Source: Monilinia fructicola (taxonomy: Eukaryota; Ascomycota; Leotiomycetes; Helotiales; Sclerotiniaceae). Taken from it: a stretch of DNA of 64,000 nt. Below are positions 45,582 to 57,866 of the stretch, piece after piece. Where the stretch lies: contig VICG01000004.1 in assembly GCA_008692225.1 (NCBI GenBank), positions 620,501 through 684,500 on the forward strand, in the 5' to 3' direction. A model generated the notes under the pieces. It did no database searches, was not told where the DNA came from, and saw only the letters and a list, made by a program, of their open reading frames with translations. The position numbers were made by a program, and so were the translations under genes. The first letter of the stretch is position 1, and each line of letters opens with the position of its first letter.

Positions 45582-47521
45582 CTATGCGGCGCTCCAAGTG
45601 TAATGCTGCTGACTGGACTGTTGATGTTGCGGTGGCGGTTGAGAGTGACTTTCTTCTTTCACGTAATGCTGATCTCCGGAGTACTCATAATGAGAACTAT
45701 TAACCGCCGGTAATGCCGTTCCATACGTAGATGCGGTATCCTGAGCAGTGGTCCATGGTTGCATAGACATAGATGTGGGAAAGTATTCTCTTGGTTGTGC
45801 AGCCTCAGTAGTGGAACTGTATGGAGCAGGAGCGGTAAACCGAGCAGTGAAATCAGAGGAAAATGATGAGTTCAACTCAGGAGGTGCTTGATGACGAGGG
45901 GACTTTGAGGGTCGTGGGTTACTGTCTATGAATCGGACTGGAGCCCCACTGGGTGAAGTTGTATTTTGATACGTGTAAGATCGTGCTGGAGGTGCAGGTC
46001 CTGACATTGTAGAAGCCGGGGAGTGGGTTTGAGGGTTTTCAGAACTGGGATGATTTCCTTGGAGATAACTATCCATTGACAATGATGGTGGGGGTCCTTG
46101 ATAATTTGGAGTTGATGGTGCTGGGGTATGCTCTGATGAATGTGGCGGAGCAAACCATGACGGTAAAGTTCTAATTTAATCATGTCAGCTTACGATCACA
46201 GTCGAAGTAGCAAAGTTGGAATTAACGCCGAAATCTTTCGCCCTAATTCAAGACTTGGATTGAAAGAGCTAAGAGCAAAAACTTACTGTTGTCTCATCAG
46301 ATGCGGGGATACAGGAAGATTGCCTGCATCGAAGTTGAATGGTGACCGAGGTAGTTCAAGTGTCTGAGGCTTCGAAAATTTTGGTTTCATGGTGGTACTA
46401 CCAGGTGTGCTGCTACTTGTGATTTGCATTTCTGGTGCCTGGCCTCGAGAAGCTGACGACCCGACAAGCGCAATTTCCTTCCTTGCCTGAAAGTTCCTCG
46501 GACTTCGACCTCTGACCACAATCGGCGCTGTAGCTGTCTCACAAACATTAATTTTCGTATTGTTTCCCAAGGTTCCCACAACGTTCAAGTGCAAGGTAAA
46601 ATGCTGTTGCAGTTCTCGTCTTCGACCATTGTTTGCGGTTGCGATTCTGAATTGAAGTCTTCTGTAAGCTATTGGGTAAACAGCGAACTCATTGTTCGTA
46701 TCAGGAGATCCGTCGTCAAATGGAAGTAGTGGAATAGGTGAGGGCTCCTGTTCCTGGCCAGGGGTTACTTCGGGGGAATTTGGTGGAGGAGTCTTCCATG
46801 GAATCACAATCAGTTTGACAGAATGGCCATCAACCGATTCTGTTGCACTAATGGTTACTTCTAAGGATAGAATTGGAATGCGTTCTCCGCGTTCCGTAAT
46901 CACCGATAAGGCGCCTCGAGGGGTGGTGACAGATCCGGAAATTTGGAATAGGTTCCTCCGGTAACATGTCAATTCGGGCTGGACAACCACTCCCTCGCCC
47001 GTGGGGGTTGTCATCTCCGACAAAAAGAACATTCCGTGAATTTGCGCTGAGAGATCTAATTGTTGAATTCTTCCATGGTGATCTAGGATAGCATGCTTAG
47101 GTGGTCGTTTGCTGAAGGAAAGTAGTCTATGGTCTTGGCTGATATTTGGTTTTGTGTGTTCTGATAAGTCTTCTCGGAAATCCTGCACTACTTCGCCATA
47201 TGGCGAGTCATCCGTAGAATGAAATGGTCTTTTGAGAGAAGGGTAGCTATGATGAGAATTTAGTGGCGGTGGTGAAGTATTCAAGACTCCATTCCCATTC
47301 CTGAGAGGAGGTCTTGTATTAATAGAAGGGATATCCATCGATCGATACCCTCCCTTTTGTCTTGCGTGAAATGGCAATGCCAGAGGGCCGGACGGGAAAT
47401 TTGACTCGAAGTTTGTTTGTTGCGAAGTATGAGGTGGTTGAAGAGTGTAGCCTTGCCAAATTGAATGATCGGACTCTTCTGGCTTTATGGCTGCCATCGT
47501 TGTTGTTTGTGTTATGGACAT
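45582..47521 (-). CDS. vib-1: NDT80/PhoG-domain transcription factor, VIB-1/XprG-like
   Basis: Ig-fold (p53-like) DNA-binding regulator. Homologues control secreted proteases, carbon-starvation responses and, in Neurospora, heterokaryon incompatibility and cell death. Two exons, 46287-47521 and 45582-46170, with a 116-nt GT-AG intron (46171-46286); 607 aa, no frame error. The NDT80 domain spans about residues 136-350 and shows CYRRNLFQISGSV, YRRLQFRIATANNGRRRELQ and VVRGRSPRNFQARKEI, the last being the conserved C-terminal block. The flanking regions are Pro/Ser-rich, and the last ~200 residues are disordered with a Gln-rich end (QPPPQHQQSSQQHYTW). Length is close to XprG and VIB-1. Pezizomycotina usually have two or three NDT80 paralogues, so orthology to vib-1 specifically is likely but not proven. 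Confidence 0.88.
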
Positions 47522-50500
47522 TGAAGCATATTATTCTTGCAAAAGGACTTGTGATTATTGGTTGATTAATGATTGAAGATTAGAAGTTAAGCATTTATCC
47601 ATAAGAATGTTTCTTCATGGAGTGTTTAGCATGATATATTAATGGGATGAAAAGGAAGATGAAGGCCGGAGCGCAAGCTTATGCCAGGTTCGGGAGCTAA
47701 GCTCTTATCCGTGAATCTGAACATGGTCTACCAAAGGGGCTAAAGGACGAGACTTAGATGCGTGCTGGATGCAAGCAAGCCTCATGATGGGTCCAACGTC
47801 CTTCCGAACTTTGTCAGGCAGGCAGGTGAATAACTGCTTTGGCCCCATTTGTGTTCCGTTCCCCTCATCGAAAGGGTAATGAGTATGAGCAGCCCATGGC
47901 ATATAATATCTCGAACGAGTAGAAGTGGCTGGCGCGTGATCGAATTAGTGATAGTTCATGAGAATTAGGACTAGGTTGATCCTATTGGGGAGAGTTGTAT
48001 GATTCCATCCCTCAGTGCCTAAAATCGGAAATCATGGCGAATTGGAGATCTTCAGAGGGAATATCGAAAAAAAAAGACGTTGAGAGGCAAGGATAAATCT
48101 GTAAACGATGTATAGTTCAAGAGGGGGGGAGGCGTATACCGCCTCACAGTCATCACCCAAAAGAGGAACGAATCCGCTGACAGGCATATCGAAAACAGTA
48201 TAGCTCCCATGAGGTGAATAGCCTTGACCAACGGGTGCCCCTGACCTGTCAATAAATTTGGCCGGCTACCATCCCACAAGCACTTACGATCGAAAAGGTA
48301 TCCCAGGCCCCCAAGCGCCCCAAGTATCTACATATTGTCCGTCGCATCTTTCCTCCAATTGTTTCCAATCTACTTACGGTATATCTAATGCAGCAAGATG
48401 CCTTGTAAGGTCTTATTCAGCACCAACCAGTATAGTTTATCTCCAGGGCCCTTGACATGAACCTTGATGATCTCCTGATGAATAATAAGTAGGTCTGTCA
48501 GCCATGACGGAGATGAAAGTATTGCCCAAAAGAGTTATTTTTCGGTAAGTAGATCTGGAAATGATCCTGGCGTGTCCTGGAAATTCCTAAGATTTGGATT
48601 CACCCTTCTGAATGTGTTTTTTGTGCTTTTTATGTAAGATTTCACTTGCTGCGGCGGCGGATGTGAATACGAACCCGGCGATAAAATCTGACAGTGCGAG
48701 GTACAGCAAGATTGAAGGATGATGAATTTGTTGCTATATATCCGGAAGAATAGCCTGATTATCTGAACAATCCACGATATTCTTCTTACCTATTGCTATC
48801 TGATATTAGAGACATGATTTGTTTGTTTATCGTATATCTTACCTAGTTATTGAGCATAATAATGCTAGATAGCATGCTGCAATATCGTGAAAATCAACCT
48901 ATCGTAATGATACATGATGCAGCTATAGATTTGAATTGGGTTTGGGTCTCCCGTTGATGAAGGGGTTAAACAATTCCTAGGCCCAAATCAGACAAGCTTC
49001 GCGAGATATATTTTCTCAGCATCGACTAAAATGCATGGCGGCATGTTCAAATAATGTCCAGTGCATTTTTAACATTCCAGATTTAAGATAAAAGCGGGTT
49101 CGAGATCGTAGTTATCGGTATGAGTACATCTAGATACTTGTCGAGTAGACACTTCCGGAATCGATGTATTCGCATAGAGATATGACTACCGAGCATATAG
49201 CCATAATAAATCAAGCAATGCAAATAGGAGCATATGGCTCTTGTGAAGTTCGTTAGATAGATTAGGAGGTACTTCGGATTGATTCTTCAAGTTCGTGTTT
49301 TACAACCGCTTGTGGATATATATGTACTGCAACCAAAAAGCCTTAAACGTTAAATAAAAGTCTAAATTGAGAAAAGAAAGATTATACTTTTCTTAAAGGC
49401 TTTCTAATCCTTGCTAGAGGTCTCGATAGACGCTCAAATCAAGAACCGTTCAACGACCAAGACAAAACTTGATATAGTGTCTTCAGCTATGATGAATACT
49501 TAAAATAAGCCTTCGATTATTCAACGACATGCATTCATCACATCCGGAAATTTAGATTTAACTTGAAAAGGTCCAAACTATATCTTTATATTCAAGGAAA
49601 ACGAAAACCTTGATGTTTCGATTAACCTTACCATGCCTTCCTTACCTTGCCCTACTTTCAACTAGTAGCCTTTCCCACCAGCCTTATCACACGATGCAAC
49701 ATAAAAGAAGGCTCCCCGTCCGTAGCTTGCCATCTAAACCGAGTAGTTTGGACGTTACAACCCACAGAATTACCATAATACATACTGTCAATCCAACATT
49801 GCACCGCTCTTACTCCTCCGAATGCAAATGCAATGCTTCATTGTAATGCTGTGGAAGCATTCTGGAACCTGGAGAAAACGTGTGCTTGTCATCCATGATT
49901 GGTTTTCTGAGATGCCTCGCTTGTAGTACAGTAGATCATCACATGTCTATTCAGCCTGTTTCGCTCTTGTTTTCCTTTTCTTCTGTTGAATTTGAATATT
50001 TGAATATTTACTGCGATTAAATTGTCTGTCCCCTACTTCCTTTATCGGGCGCTCCGTCATCCCATCTCATTAAGGATGGCAGTGTGGCACGGAGGGATTA
50101 CTACCCCGAACCTTAGACAAAAGCAATAAGAAACTCTCAGGTTCTTGTTCAAGGATGGCATCCAATTGATCCGATGGACTATATCGAAATGTCTCAGCTA
50201 AGTCCAAGAAATCCTAAATGCCGAAAAAAACAGTATGCTTGGTTGAAAAACTACGGGACAGAAGGACCGATATTATCTTTTTGAGAGTGATAGGGTTTTA
50301 CCTGCAGATTTGAATCAAAGGTGTGACAATGAGGCAGCCAATCTGTCAGTTACGAGGAGCGCGTGGAAGTACAGCAGATTGAATTACAGTACCGTGGACC
50401 ATGGTAGACCAGGTAGACCAGGTCTGGTATCTAAAAGCGTACATCCATCCCAATGCGAATTTTTATGTTGCGAGGATCTTAAGTAAGATAAATCCAACTG

Positions 50501-53500
50501 AATTATAGCCCTCCTAAGAGTTTTAATACACGGGAAAGTACATACTCCAAGGTTCTTACATGAAAAGGGCACAGTACATACATAGCTCTAGGCTCTATAC
50601 CTGACACATTTGAAGATATTCCTGCATGACATTCTCCTTTTGGATGACCGCTATGGATCGCTTTATGTGCCGACCACCAACTAATTCGTTTGCTGATTGT
50701 CATTCTTGACTCCATATTAGATATTAAACGCTAAAGCGAAGAAAAATGTCTTGTGATTCGTCCACTATAATCCAAAAATGCGGATGACTGCATCTGGCAA
50801 GCATGTCTATCACATTTTCTTCACAAGCACCCACCCATAAGCATGAATTTTAGTCCAGATTGTTCTTGACGACATTTGATGAAGGGGTAGCGCCCGATAT
50901 ATCCGTTCGGTTCGGGCTCTACCGCAATATCCCAAATTTCGAAAGCATGATATTATAATTGCGCAAAAATGAAGTTTAATAATAGAGGCTATGAAAATGA
51001 ATGATAGGAATAGCGGAAGTAGCTTTCCGTTTCCCATTCGGCTTGTTTCAATTCAATATAGATCGTTTCCTAGGGTTCTTCCCCTTCAACGACATCTCAT
51101 TTCATTTCAAATATCCCACACCTGTTGCACCTGGACCTGGTTTTACAGGCGGTAATCAAGACAGCACATCTTTCTTCCTCTACTTCTTCCAAGCAAGCCA
51201 TATTTCGTATCCATAACTATGCACCTTACTAACTTACCTACCTACATGCACAGGTTTGTGGGATTCCCCATCAGTCATCACCCAGCTCCTACATTTACGC
51301 GCGCCTTCAAACGCAGACCCCTTTCCGAAGTCGTAGAGGAAGACCCCTTGGAGTTTTTTCAAAATTTTATCTCGTTATTTGTCCGCATGTGATGTGCACT
51401 GTGATCTTGCAAAGTTGCAAATATCACTCAAGAATCAAGCAATACTGCAGCCTAATTTTTCTCTCGTCGTCCCTGTGAGCTTTTACGGACCAAGTTATCT
51501 TGCTTCCGACCGAGTTCAGGTCATTCAAGGGTTTCTCTGCAAAGTACAGCTGGAGTTTCGATACAGATGCTAGGTACTTCTAATCGACCAATCTTCATCC
51601 CAACACTGCTCTCCGCAAATCTTACTGTATACATTCGTTGCCTACGTACTAAATGGTCGGTTTTGTGTAACCAAATTTTCTCATCAGTCAGCTCATCAAC
51701 TCTCATTCACCCATCTCCCTATATCTCCTTTCCCCCGCATTTCGCCCCCAACCTTTCACTGCCAGCTGTACGGCTGTAATGCAGATAAGAATATCATTCT
51801 TTCCTTTGCCAAGCTACAGTTACTGAATTGATCTATTGAATTTGATTCTCGATATACAATACTGCAACACAGCCTCAATCGTGACCTGATATCACGACGC
51901 TTTTGAGCCACTTTTCAGCTGAATACTGGCTCAAAAGGTGTGAGGTGCAGGAGGTTATATTTGGCTTTGGTATATATATCGTATGGTATCTGTTGATGGA
52001 TGAATGTGGGAAAACCCTGAAGTGAAAATGGAATTTTTAGTGGGCTCCCCATGCAACTGAAAAATCTTGATGTAGCAAGTAAAAGCGAAATAGCTAACTG
52101 TGTTAGTGGTGGGTAGATTTCTAAGACGAGAGTGGGTACAGCGGGAGTCCCTAGATAGAAATGATAATACTGCTGCATCGACAGCCTAGGAAGTTCGGAT
52201 TAGTCAACAACAAGAATCCTGCTTTGTACTTGTAAATTGAATGTAATATTTGAGCAGGTTAAAGTCTGATGTTGTGCATGAAGGAGTAGATTCAAATTAG
52301 GATCAGCGAATTTCTCTTTCCTATTAAATGTGGAACGGCGACGGCAAAGCGGTGACACCAATCTTGTCGATCATAACATGGGGTCCAATTATTGCCAGAG
52401 CAAGGGGAATCAAAAACTTCCTTTTGTCATTTGGTCAAAGCGAATACAAGTAGTCTGGCAGGGTTTCTGGATCTATACCTTGATGATCTACTGTACTAAC
52501 TTCCGGGATTTCAACGGCTGAGGAAAGTTTTAGTAGGGTTGACAGCGAGCAGGCTCGGGAAAAGATCGACGCCAAAATATTTATTTCAAGACTCCGAATT
52601 TGTGTAGTGAGCTCAAAAGTTAGACCTTGCACCGACGACGAGAACTGTTTTATGGGGTTGTAGTAAGCATGGCACGCAGCTTCTTGACAATCATTTATCA
52701 ATAAAATGTAATTATTGCGGGTTTTGAGCGACCCACTCCTCTCAGGTGAAAGTCATTCATCTGTAGTATCTCGAGGAATATTATCCTAACATCGACGAGT
52801 ACATGCCTTGACTATTTTCCAGCAAATCTTTGAGACGATGCAGTGCCAGTTCTATCAAGCCTAAACCCAAGAATAAATGTAGACCCGATATGTAGAGCCG
52901 TCAGTTGCAGAACACATAAAGAACGACAACGTCTTCACATCTCACCTGTCCTTCCTTGCTAAGAAATCACTTCCCGCCTGGTTCCGAGGTGCAAGCAAGT
53001 GAGCTTCATCTTCAAGATGTGTTAGCTCGTTCATTTCCGCGGTAGACAACCTAATTATGGGCAAGCTCTTTTTCACCCTGCATATGAGAGGAAGCTCTCG
53101 CTTTTCAGAGCACAATAGTATCTACCAATATGGGCTTCTTTCCAAAAACCCCTAATGCTACAATAAAGAAGCGGATGTGCCGATGAATCATCTTTACCCG
53201 AAACTTTCCTCGACACAAAGTAAGAATGAAACACATCCCCGGGTCATCTTCTAGTCTAACCAGGAGGAGATTCTTTGCAACACTGGGAGCGTACTGGAAG
53301 AGAGATAGCACAACGCGTCATAAGCCCATCGATTAGTCCGTCGATTCCCAGTTTTATTTCCCTATCTTCGGTGAATTTATTGGTGTGCATTACATTTTTC
53401 GCGAAGTAGAACCGCCAAAACTTCATTGGCGTGTGCGTCCACCGCTCATTGTTGGATCTCATACATGGCTGAAAGCCCAGCTCTTGAAACACAATGTCAA

Positions 53501-54085
53501 ATTTACGGTAGGGAGTTTTCGTGCTATATCATCTAGCGTCCAGCATATACTTGTCTCTGACTCTCAGACGAAAGTCATAAAGCCCATTTGCCTACATGCG
53601 ATCCGAAACCGTCGGCGAGAAAAGGAGGCTGGAGAATGTCGCTCAAGCATTTCAAACAGCCCCAAGATGATCTCCAACAGCTAGGTATCCTTTCAAGATA
53701 ATAGCTATTAGCTTGATCAATACGAGGGAGCTTTCATGGATCTTTTGATAGCCGGTGCTGAGCAAAATATTCCATGACCAAAAACAGTGATAGACCAACA
53801 TGCATCTTGGCAAACAGAGCATGAAGCTTTAGATGCAAAACCAAACTCCATCCAAATATTCAAAAAGAATTTGGTATGCTTTTGCCTTTGCGGCAGATAA
53901 TACTGAACGCAACTCCCTCTATGGCCCTTGACAAAATTAAAGGTAAGCTATAACAATCTGTGACTGACGCCACCATCAAATAGAGGCAGAGAGGCTGAAT
54001 AACTTTGAATACAGAGAGTGCAATTATGAGAAACATCTCTGATCCACGAATACAAGCAAAAAAGCTGCCCATCAAATATAAGCAA
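47522..54085. other. 6.5-kb gene-poor region upstream of the NDT80-like gene
   Basis: No intact gene is recognised. The first ~1-2 kb probably includes the promoter and a long leader for the NDT80-like factor. Frames at 52435-52701 (-), 53105-53311 (-), 53256-53492 (-) and 53385-53684 (+) are 66-99 codons with balanced composition; they might be remnants of a decayed gene, but I cannot name a family. No tRNA, 5S rRNA or tandem array was noticed. Confidence 0.4.
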
Positions 54086-55640
54086 GCACCCGTGCAGCAT
54101 TGTTCAAAATACCACGAGACAACACAAAATCGACAGAAACCCCGACTCGGAAACTTCAGCTGCGACGCCCCAGCGTCAAATAGAACCACCACGTTCTTCA
54201 AAAATACATCCCCAAGCGTATAAAATGCAACTGGATCCCCATCACTAACACCCGCAACACATCATCCAGTACCCGTGTTCTCATCTTGTATCATATCCCT
54301 CGAATCAAGGGGAAACGATACACCGCCGATGACGACCGCAAAGTACGGAGCTTCCGCATTGCATGGCACTCAGTAGGCAGAGAGGTCTTGGTTGTATACT
54401 GCAGGGGGTTGTAGAATGCTGCGAGGGCAGAAGATATAGAATTTGTGAGGAAAATAAGACTCGTGCCGAAATCGACGAAAGTTGTACTTGAGAGCTGTTG
54501 TTGAGAGCGGATCAGTCTTTGGCATTCCAATTGTGGCGTTGACTGTCGAGATATGGAAAATTGTCTGGGGTGAGGGTGTAGACATCTAGAAGGAGATTAG
54601 AGGGCTGTTAGTGCATGGCTGGAACTTGATGGTACAGATGATTCTGTGGTCATGGGAGCTCCTTGTAAGTATCCTTTTCCAAGTGCGACATATTGGATTA
54701 GAGCTACACCTCACGGCCCATAAGATGTGATGGGAAGCAGACCGCCTTGAGCTAAATATCCATTGCCATGACCGATACGATTCAACGGCCTGCTCAAGGC
54801 GAGACTGAAGATCGGGGGAATGAGATACTGTTTGTACATGGTGGTAAAGATAGGATCATAAGTAACTTGATGCTATTAGTAGCGTACAGTAGAAATAAGT
54901 ATGGTAATTTCACATGCATTGAGTTTCTGCATTGTCATGGTCGAAAATGGTACCATTGAATGCAGCAGTACTGAAACCAGTATCAGAAAATTTGTGCTGA
55001 AGTGAGGAACTGCTCACATTGAAGAATATGCAAGTTCCAACAAACCACTCGTAGTTCCATAGCCAAGCCAGATAGCCGTATCAACAGTTGTAATTCGGGT
55101 ATTGACGCTGCTGGATAAACGATTGAATTATGAGGACGACCGGAGAACTCACGAAATACCACCCAAGTTTACGTCCGCAAACCCAAATGTCCCCTTCAAA
55201 TTTTCGTCACTTGGATATGTAGTATTAAAATATTCGTTCGGAATAAACTTGAATCCCGAACCGGGAGCATAACCTAGACCGAAGTGACACGCACTCTGTG
55301 AAGTTGGTGCTCCGGTACCAAAATTCAGACATGTAAAATTAGGCTTGATAATCCATGTGTCGCTGCTTCCTGTGTCAATGATAAGACGATATGTCTGTCC
55401 TTCTACTTTTAGATCTGTGTACCATACATGCCCCTACGAGCGTCAGATGGCATACTTTTCATCAATTGGAATATCCTGACCTTCTGTAGCGGATTGGCTG
55501 GAGTAACGGCTCAAAGATCGCCCTGTCGACGAGTGCTACCAGAATTCAAGGTGAAGAGAGTCTCAAAAATGCTAAGGTTGGTTGGACATTGGAAGGCAGC
55601 TGGCCTGTAACCTTGTCCTACTAAATTAGGCCGAGAGGTG
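54086..55640 (-). pseudogene. Pepsin-like aspartic protease (family A1), inactivated
   Basis: Minus-strand segments in several frames reproduce an A1 protease in order. First comes a QGYRPAAFQCPTNLSIF segment ending in TRRQGD, then HVWYTDLKVEGQTYRLIIDT with the first catalytic motif DTGSSDTW. Next are GTFGFADVNLGGIS, IWLGYGTTSGLLELAYSS and the YDPIFTTMYKQYL flap-side region with FSLALSRPLN. The second active-site region reads VDFGTSLIFLT, and the C-terminal FYTLGDVFLKNVVVLFD block follows. In-frame TGA codons occur after TRRQGDL, after LLPITSYGP and in DENTGTG. Several frame changes cannot be explained by introns. The second catalytic motif has Phe where DSG or DTG is required. Plausible introns remain (for example GT..AG between NLGGIS and VNTRITT). 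It was probably a secreted protease. Confidence 0.82.
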
Positions 55641-56346
55641 ACACACCAGAGAAAGTGAAGAAGGACGAGAAAAAATGGATTGTAAATTTTGGTTATGATA
55701 GTGCAGATGATGAACAAGCAATTAAAGAGAGCATGTACTGTAATAGAAAGTGCCTTTGGAGGCGAAAATTTGGGGAGAAACTTCTGTAAGACTAAATGGA
55801 TAAGAATGGGAGACATGGAATATACCACGAAACAACTGAGCGAAAAGCTGTATCATTTTGAAGCAAATAGAATTGCAAGGGTCCCTGATGGAAATTTCAT
55901 GGCTGGTTCGAAGGTCGAAAACGATAAAAACTTGAGAAAGTGTCGGGTTTGGGTAAAGGATAACGAGATACCAAGAGATCTCCTAAGCGGACACCTTCTC
56001 GTTCACAGTCATGGTAACCACTTGAGTAAAGCTTGTCTCACAAAAGTCTCATTATTATGTTTGAGAATCCATGAAAAAGATGCGCACAAAGCTGTGATGT
56101 CTCAATTGTTTTCTGGTTACCTTCTGGAAATCTTGGAAAGGCTGAAATGAAGAATTCGCCTAACGCAAAAGGGGTGCTCAATAGGGATTTGAATCATTTC
56201 AACAATCCAAAGAAATTTGTCATTGCTTCTGGAATGTGTTTGAAGCTTAACACAAATTCTGAAATATGACTAGTCAAATATACACTCTCTGGTATAAAGA
56301 CGAGCTCTGAAACAACGGATCAACGGAATGCCCGAATTACTGGGAC
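55641..56346. other. Intergenic between protease relic and MTQ1
   Basis: Contains the presumed signal-peptide and promoter side of the dead protease gene and the 3' flank of the methyltransferase gene. A 153-codon plus-strand frame at 55689-56150 lies antisense to this area; it has no recognisable domain and is not supported. Confidence 0.4.
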
Positions 56347-57475
56347 TCAAAAATTCTGATTGAGCAAGACAACAGCTCTTACCATACCGGTGCCTTTGAC
56401 CGCGACTTTGTCATCTTCTATAAGCATATAATTTGCTCTTCCATCTCCAGACTCATCTTGATCTGGCCAGTCCCTCCATATTTCAATCCTATCTGGAGAG
56501 CACGATGCCATTTTAACAATTCTGATTGCTTGTGCCTCGTCTCCTACTTCCATAACAAGAATCTTGGACTTGAAAAGAGAATGAAAATGCAACAATCGAT
56601 GATAGAATACATCCTGCGCCTCCACGAGAGAAAAGTTCCCAGAGTCATCATTTGAAAACACAGTATCTAAATTCGACGGATTTGGAACCAGTGCAAGTTT
56701 TGGCTCCCAGTTTCTCACCGACCGTGTCGTTTCTTTGTTGAATCCGTCTTCTGATATGTATGGGGGATTAGATATTATTACATCGCAAACACTTCCACAC
56801 TCGTCTAGAATCTTTTGCTTATCCCCGAGTACATCAGCAAATTTGAAACTGACACTTTGCTGATCAGAACTCTGCAGAGCATTGAAACGAACATTTTCGT
56901 TTGCTAAATCAAGCGCGTGGCTGGAGATATCTAGACCAACAACCGCAAGTTTAGCGTAAACTTTGGTAAGCAGAGAGTATAAAAGGAGGGAAATGCAACC
57001 AGTCCCCGAGCAAAAGTCTATAATCTTCAGTGGGTTCTGCTGAACCTTTGATTCTTCGAGGAAAAGAAGCTGTGCTTTGACAAGAAGTTCTGCAAGATGT
57101 GTTGTATATGCCTCAGTTTCTGGTCTTGTGATCGTTAGATAGCAATTGGATAGCAGTTGAGGAGGAGGTGTAATATTAATCTTGCCTTGGGATGAGTACT
57201 CCTGGCTTGCATTTGATTTCCAATTCCCCAAAAGGCTGAGTGCCAAGTAGATATTGTAGAGGTTCTCCCCTAGCACGTCTCTGACAAAGTTTTAGTAACG
57301 TTTTCGACTTTTGTCTGGGTGTATGATGATGAAATGTCTTGTTATCAACATATTCGCGTAGCCATCGTAACTCATTGATAGCAGATGAGAGAGTTCGTGT
57401 TTCTCGGAGAACTAATGGCAATAAAGGTGAAATATTATAAGCTCTGAGTAAGAGAGCGCGAGAGAGACGAGGCAT
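56347..57475 (-). CDS. MTQ1: Protein N5-glutamine methyltransferase, HemK/PrmC family, mitochondrial type
   Basis: SAM-dependent enzyme that methylates the Gln of the GGQ motif of peptide-release factor, here probably the mitochondrial one. Two exons, 57186-57475 and 56347-57124; 355 aa, no frame error. The N-terminal helical domain includes RRARGEPLQYLLG, a HemK hallmark. The SAM-binding motif I is DFCSGTGCISLLL, followed by VVGLDISSHALDLANEN, and the catalytic NPPY motif is in IISNPPYIS. The 61-nt intron begins GCAAGA and ends CAAG: a GC-AG intron that restores the family motif IPRPETEAY across the junction. A GT donor would not. Start 57475 (MPRLSRALLLRAYNIS) gives a basic, hydrophobic N-terminus compatible with mitochondrial import; the frame is open further upstream to 57721. 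Confidence 0.92.
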
Positions 57476-57866
57476 GGGAACATGTAGATAAAAAGATAAT
57501 AGTATTGCGCGACGGGAGTTATGATTGGTATGTAGCTTCAGTCTCCATAGTGCGTGTATATATACCAAGCTTATAAGCCTCTCACGTCGAAGGAGAGCAG
57601 AGCCACTCAAGCCACAAAACTTGGATACAGTCACGTGACTATGATTTGTCATCCATGACTCGGCATCCAACAGAACTCGACGACATCTGAGTGCGGAATA
57701 ACCAGCAAACAATGAGTTCATAGATTCTTATGAAGTAATCGTGCAATGAAGTAATATATTCAAGTTTAGTATCAGATTTGCTAAGTTTCCTTCTTGTTCA
57801 AGATCCTTGTTGTCTGATCAAAATGTAATCCTACAATTTCTCATCAATTTCTCTTTCCATTTCATC
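57476..57866. promoter_or_regulatory. Divergent region between MTQ1 and the FMN-oxidase relic
   Basis: A 391-bp divergent spacer that once served both genes. The MTQ1 frame stays open through most of it, so a longer N-terminus cannot be fully excluded. No specific site is recognised. Confidence 0.35.

Noticed and set aside
45582..47521. Velvet-family regulator for the gene at 45.6-47.5 kb
   Set aside because: The CYRRNLFQISGSV, YRRLQFRIATANNGRRRELQ and VVRGRSPRNFQARKEI blocks are those of the NDT80/PhoG domain, not of velvet.
49080..49110. Possible tRNA T-arm (GGTTCGAGATC)
   Set aside because: No acceptor stem or anticodon arm could be built around it.
55689..56150. 153-codon plus-strand frame
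   Set aside because: Balanced composition but no domain, antisense to the 5' side of the protease relic, and no intron or promoter context; left unsupported.
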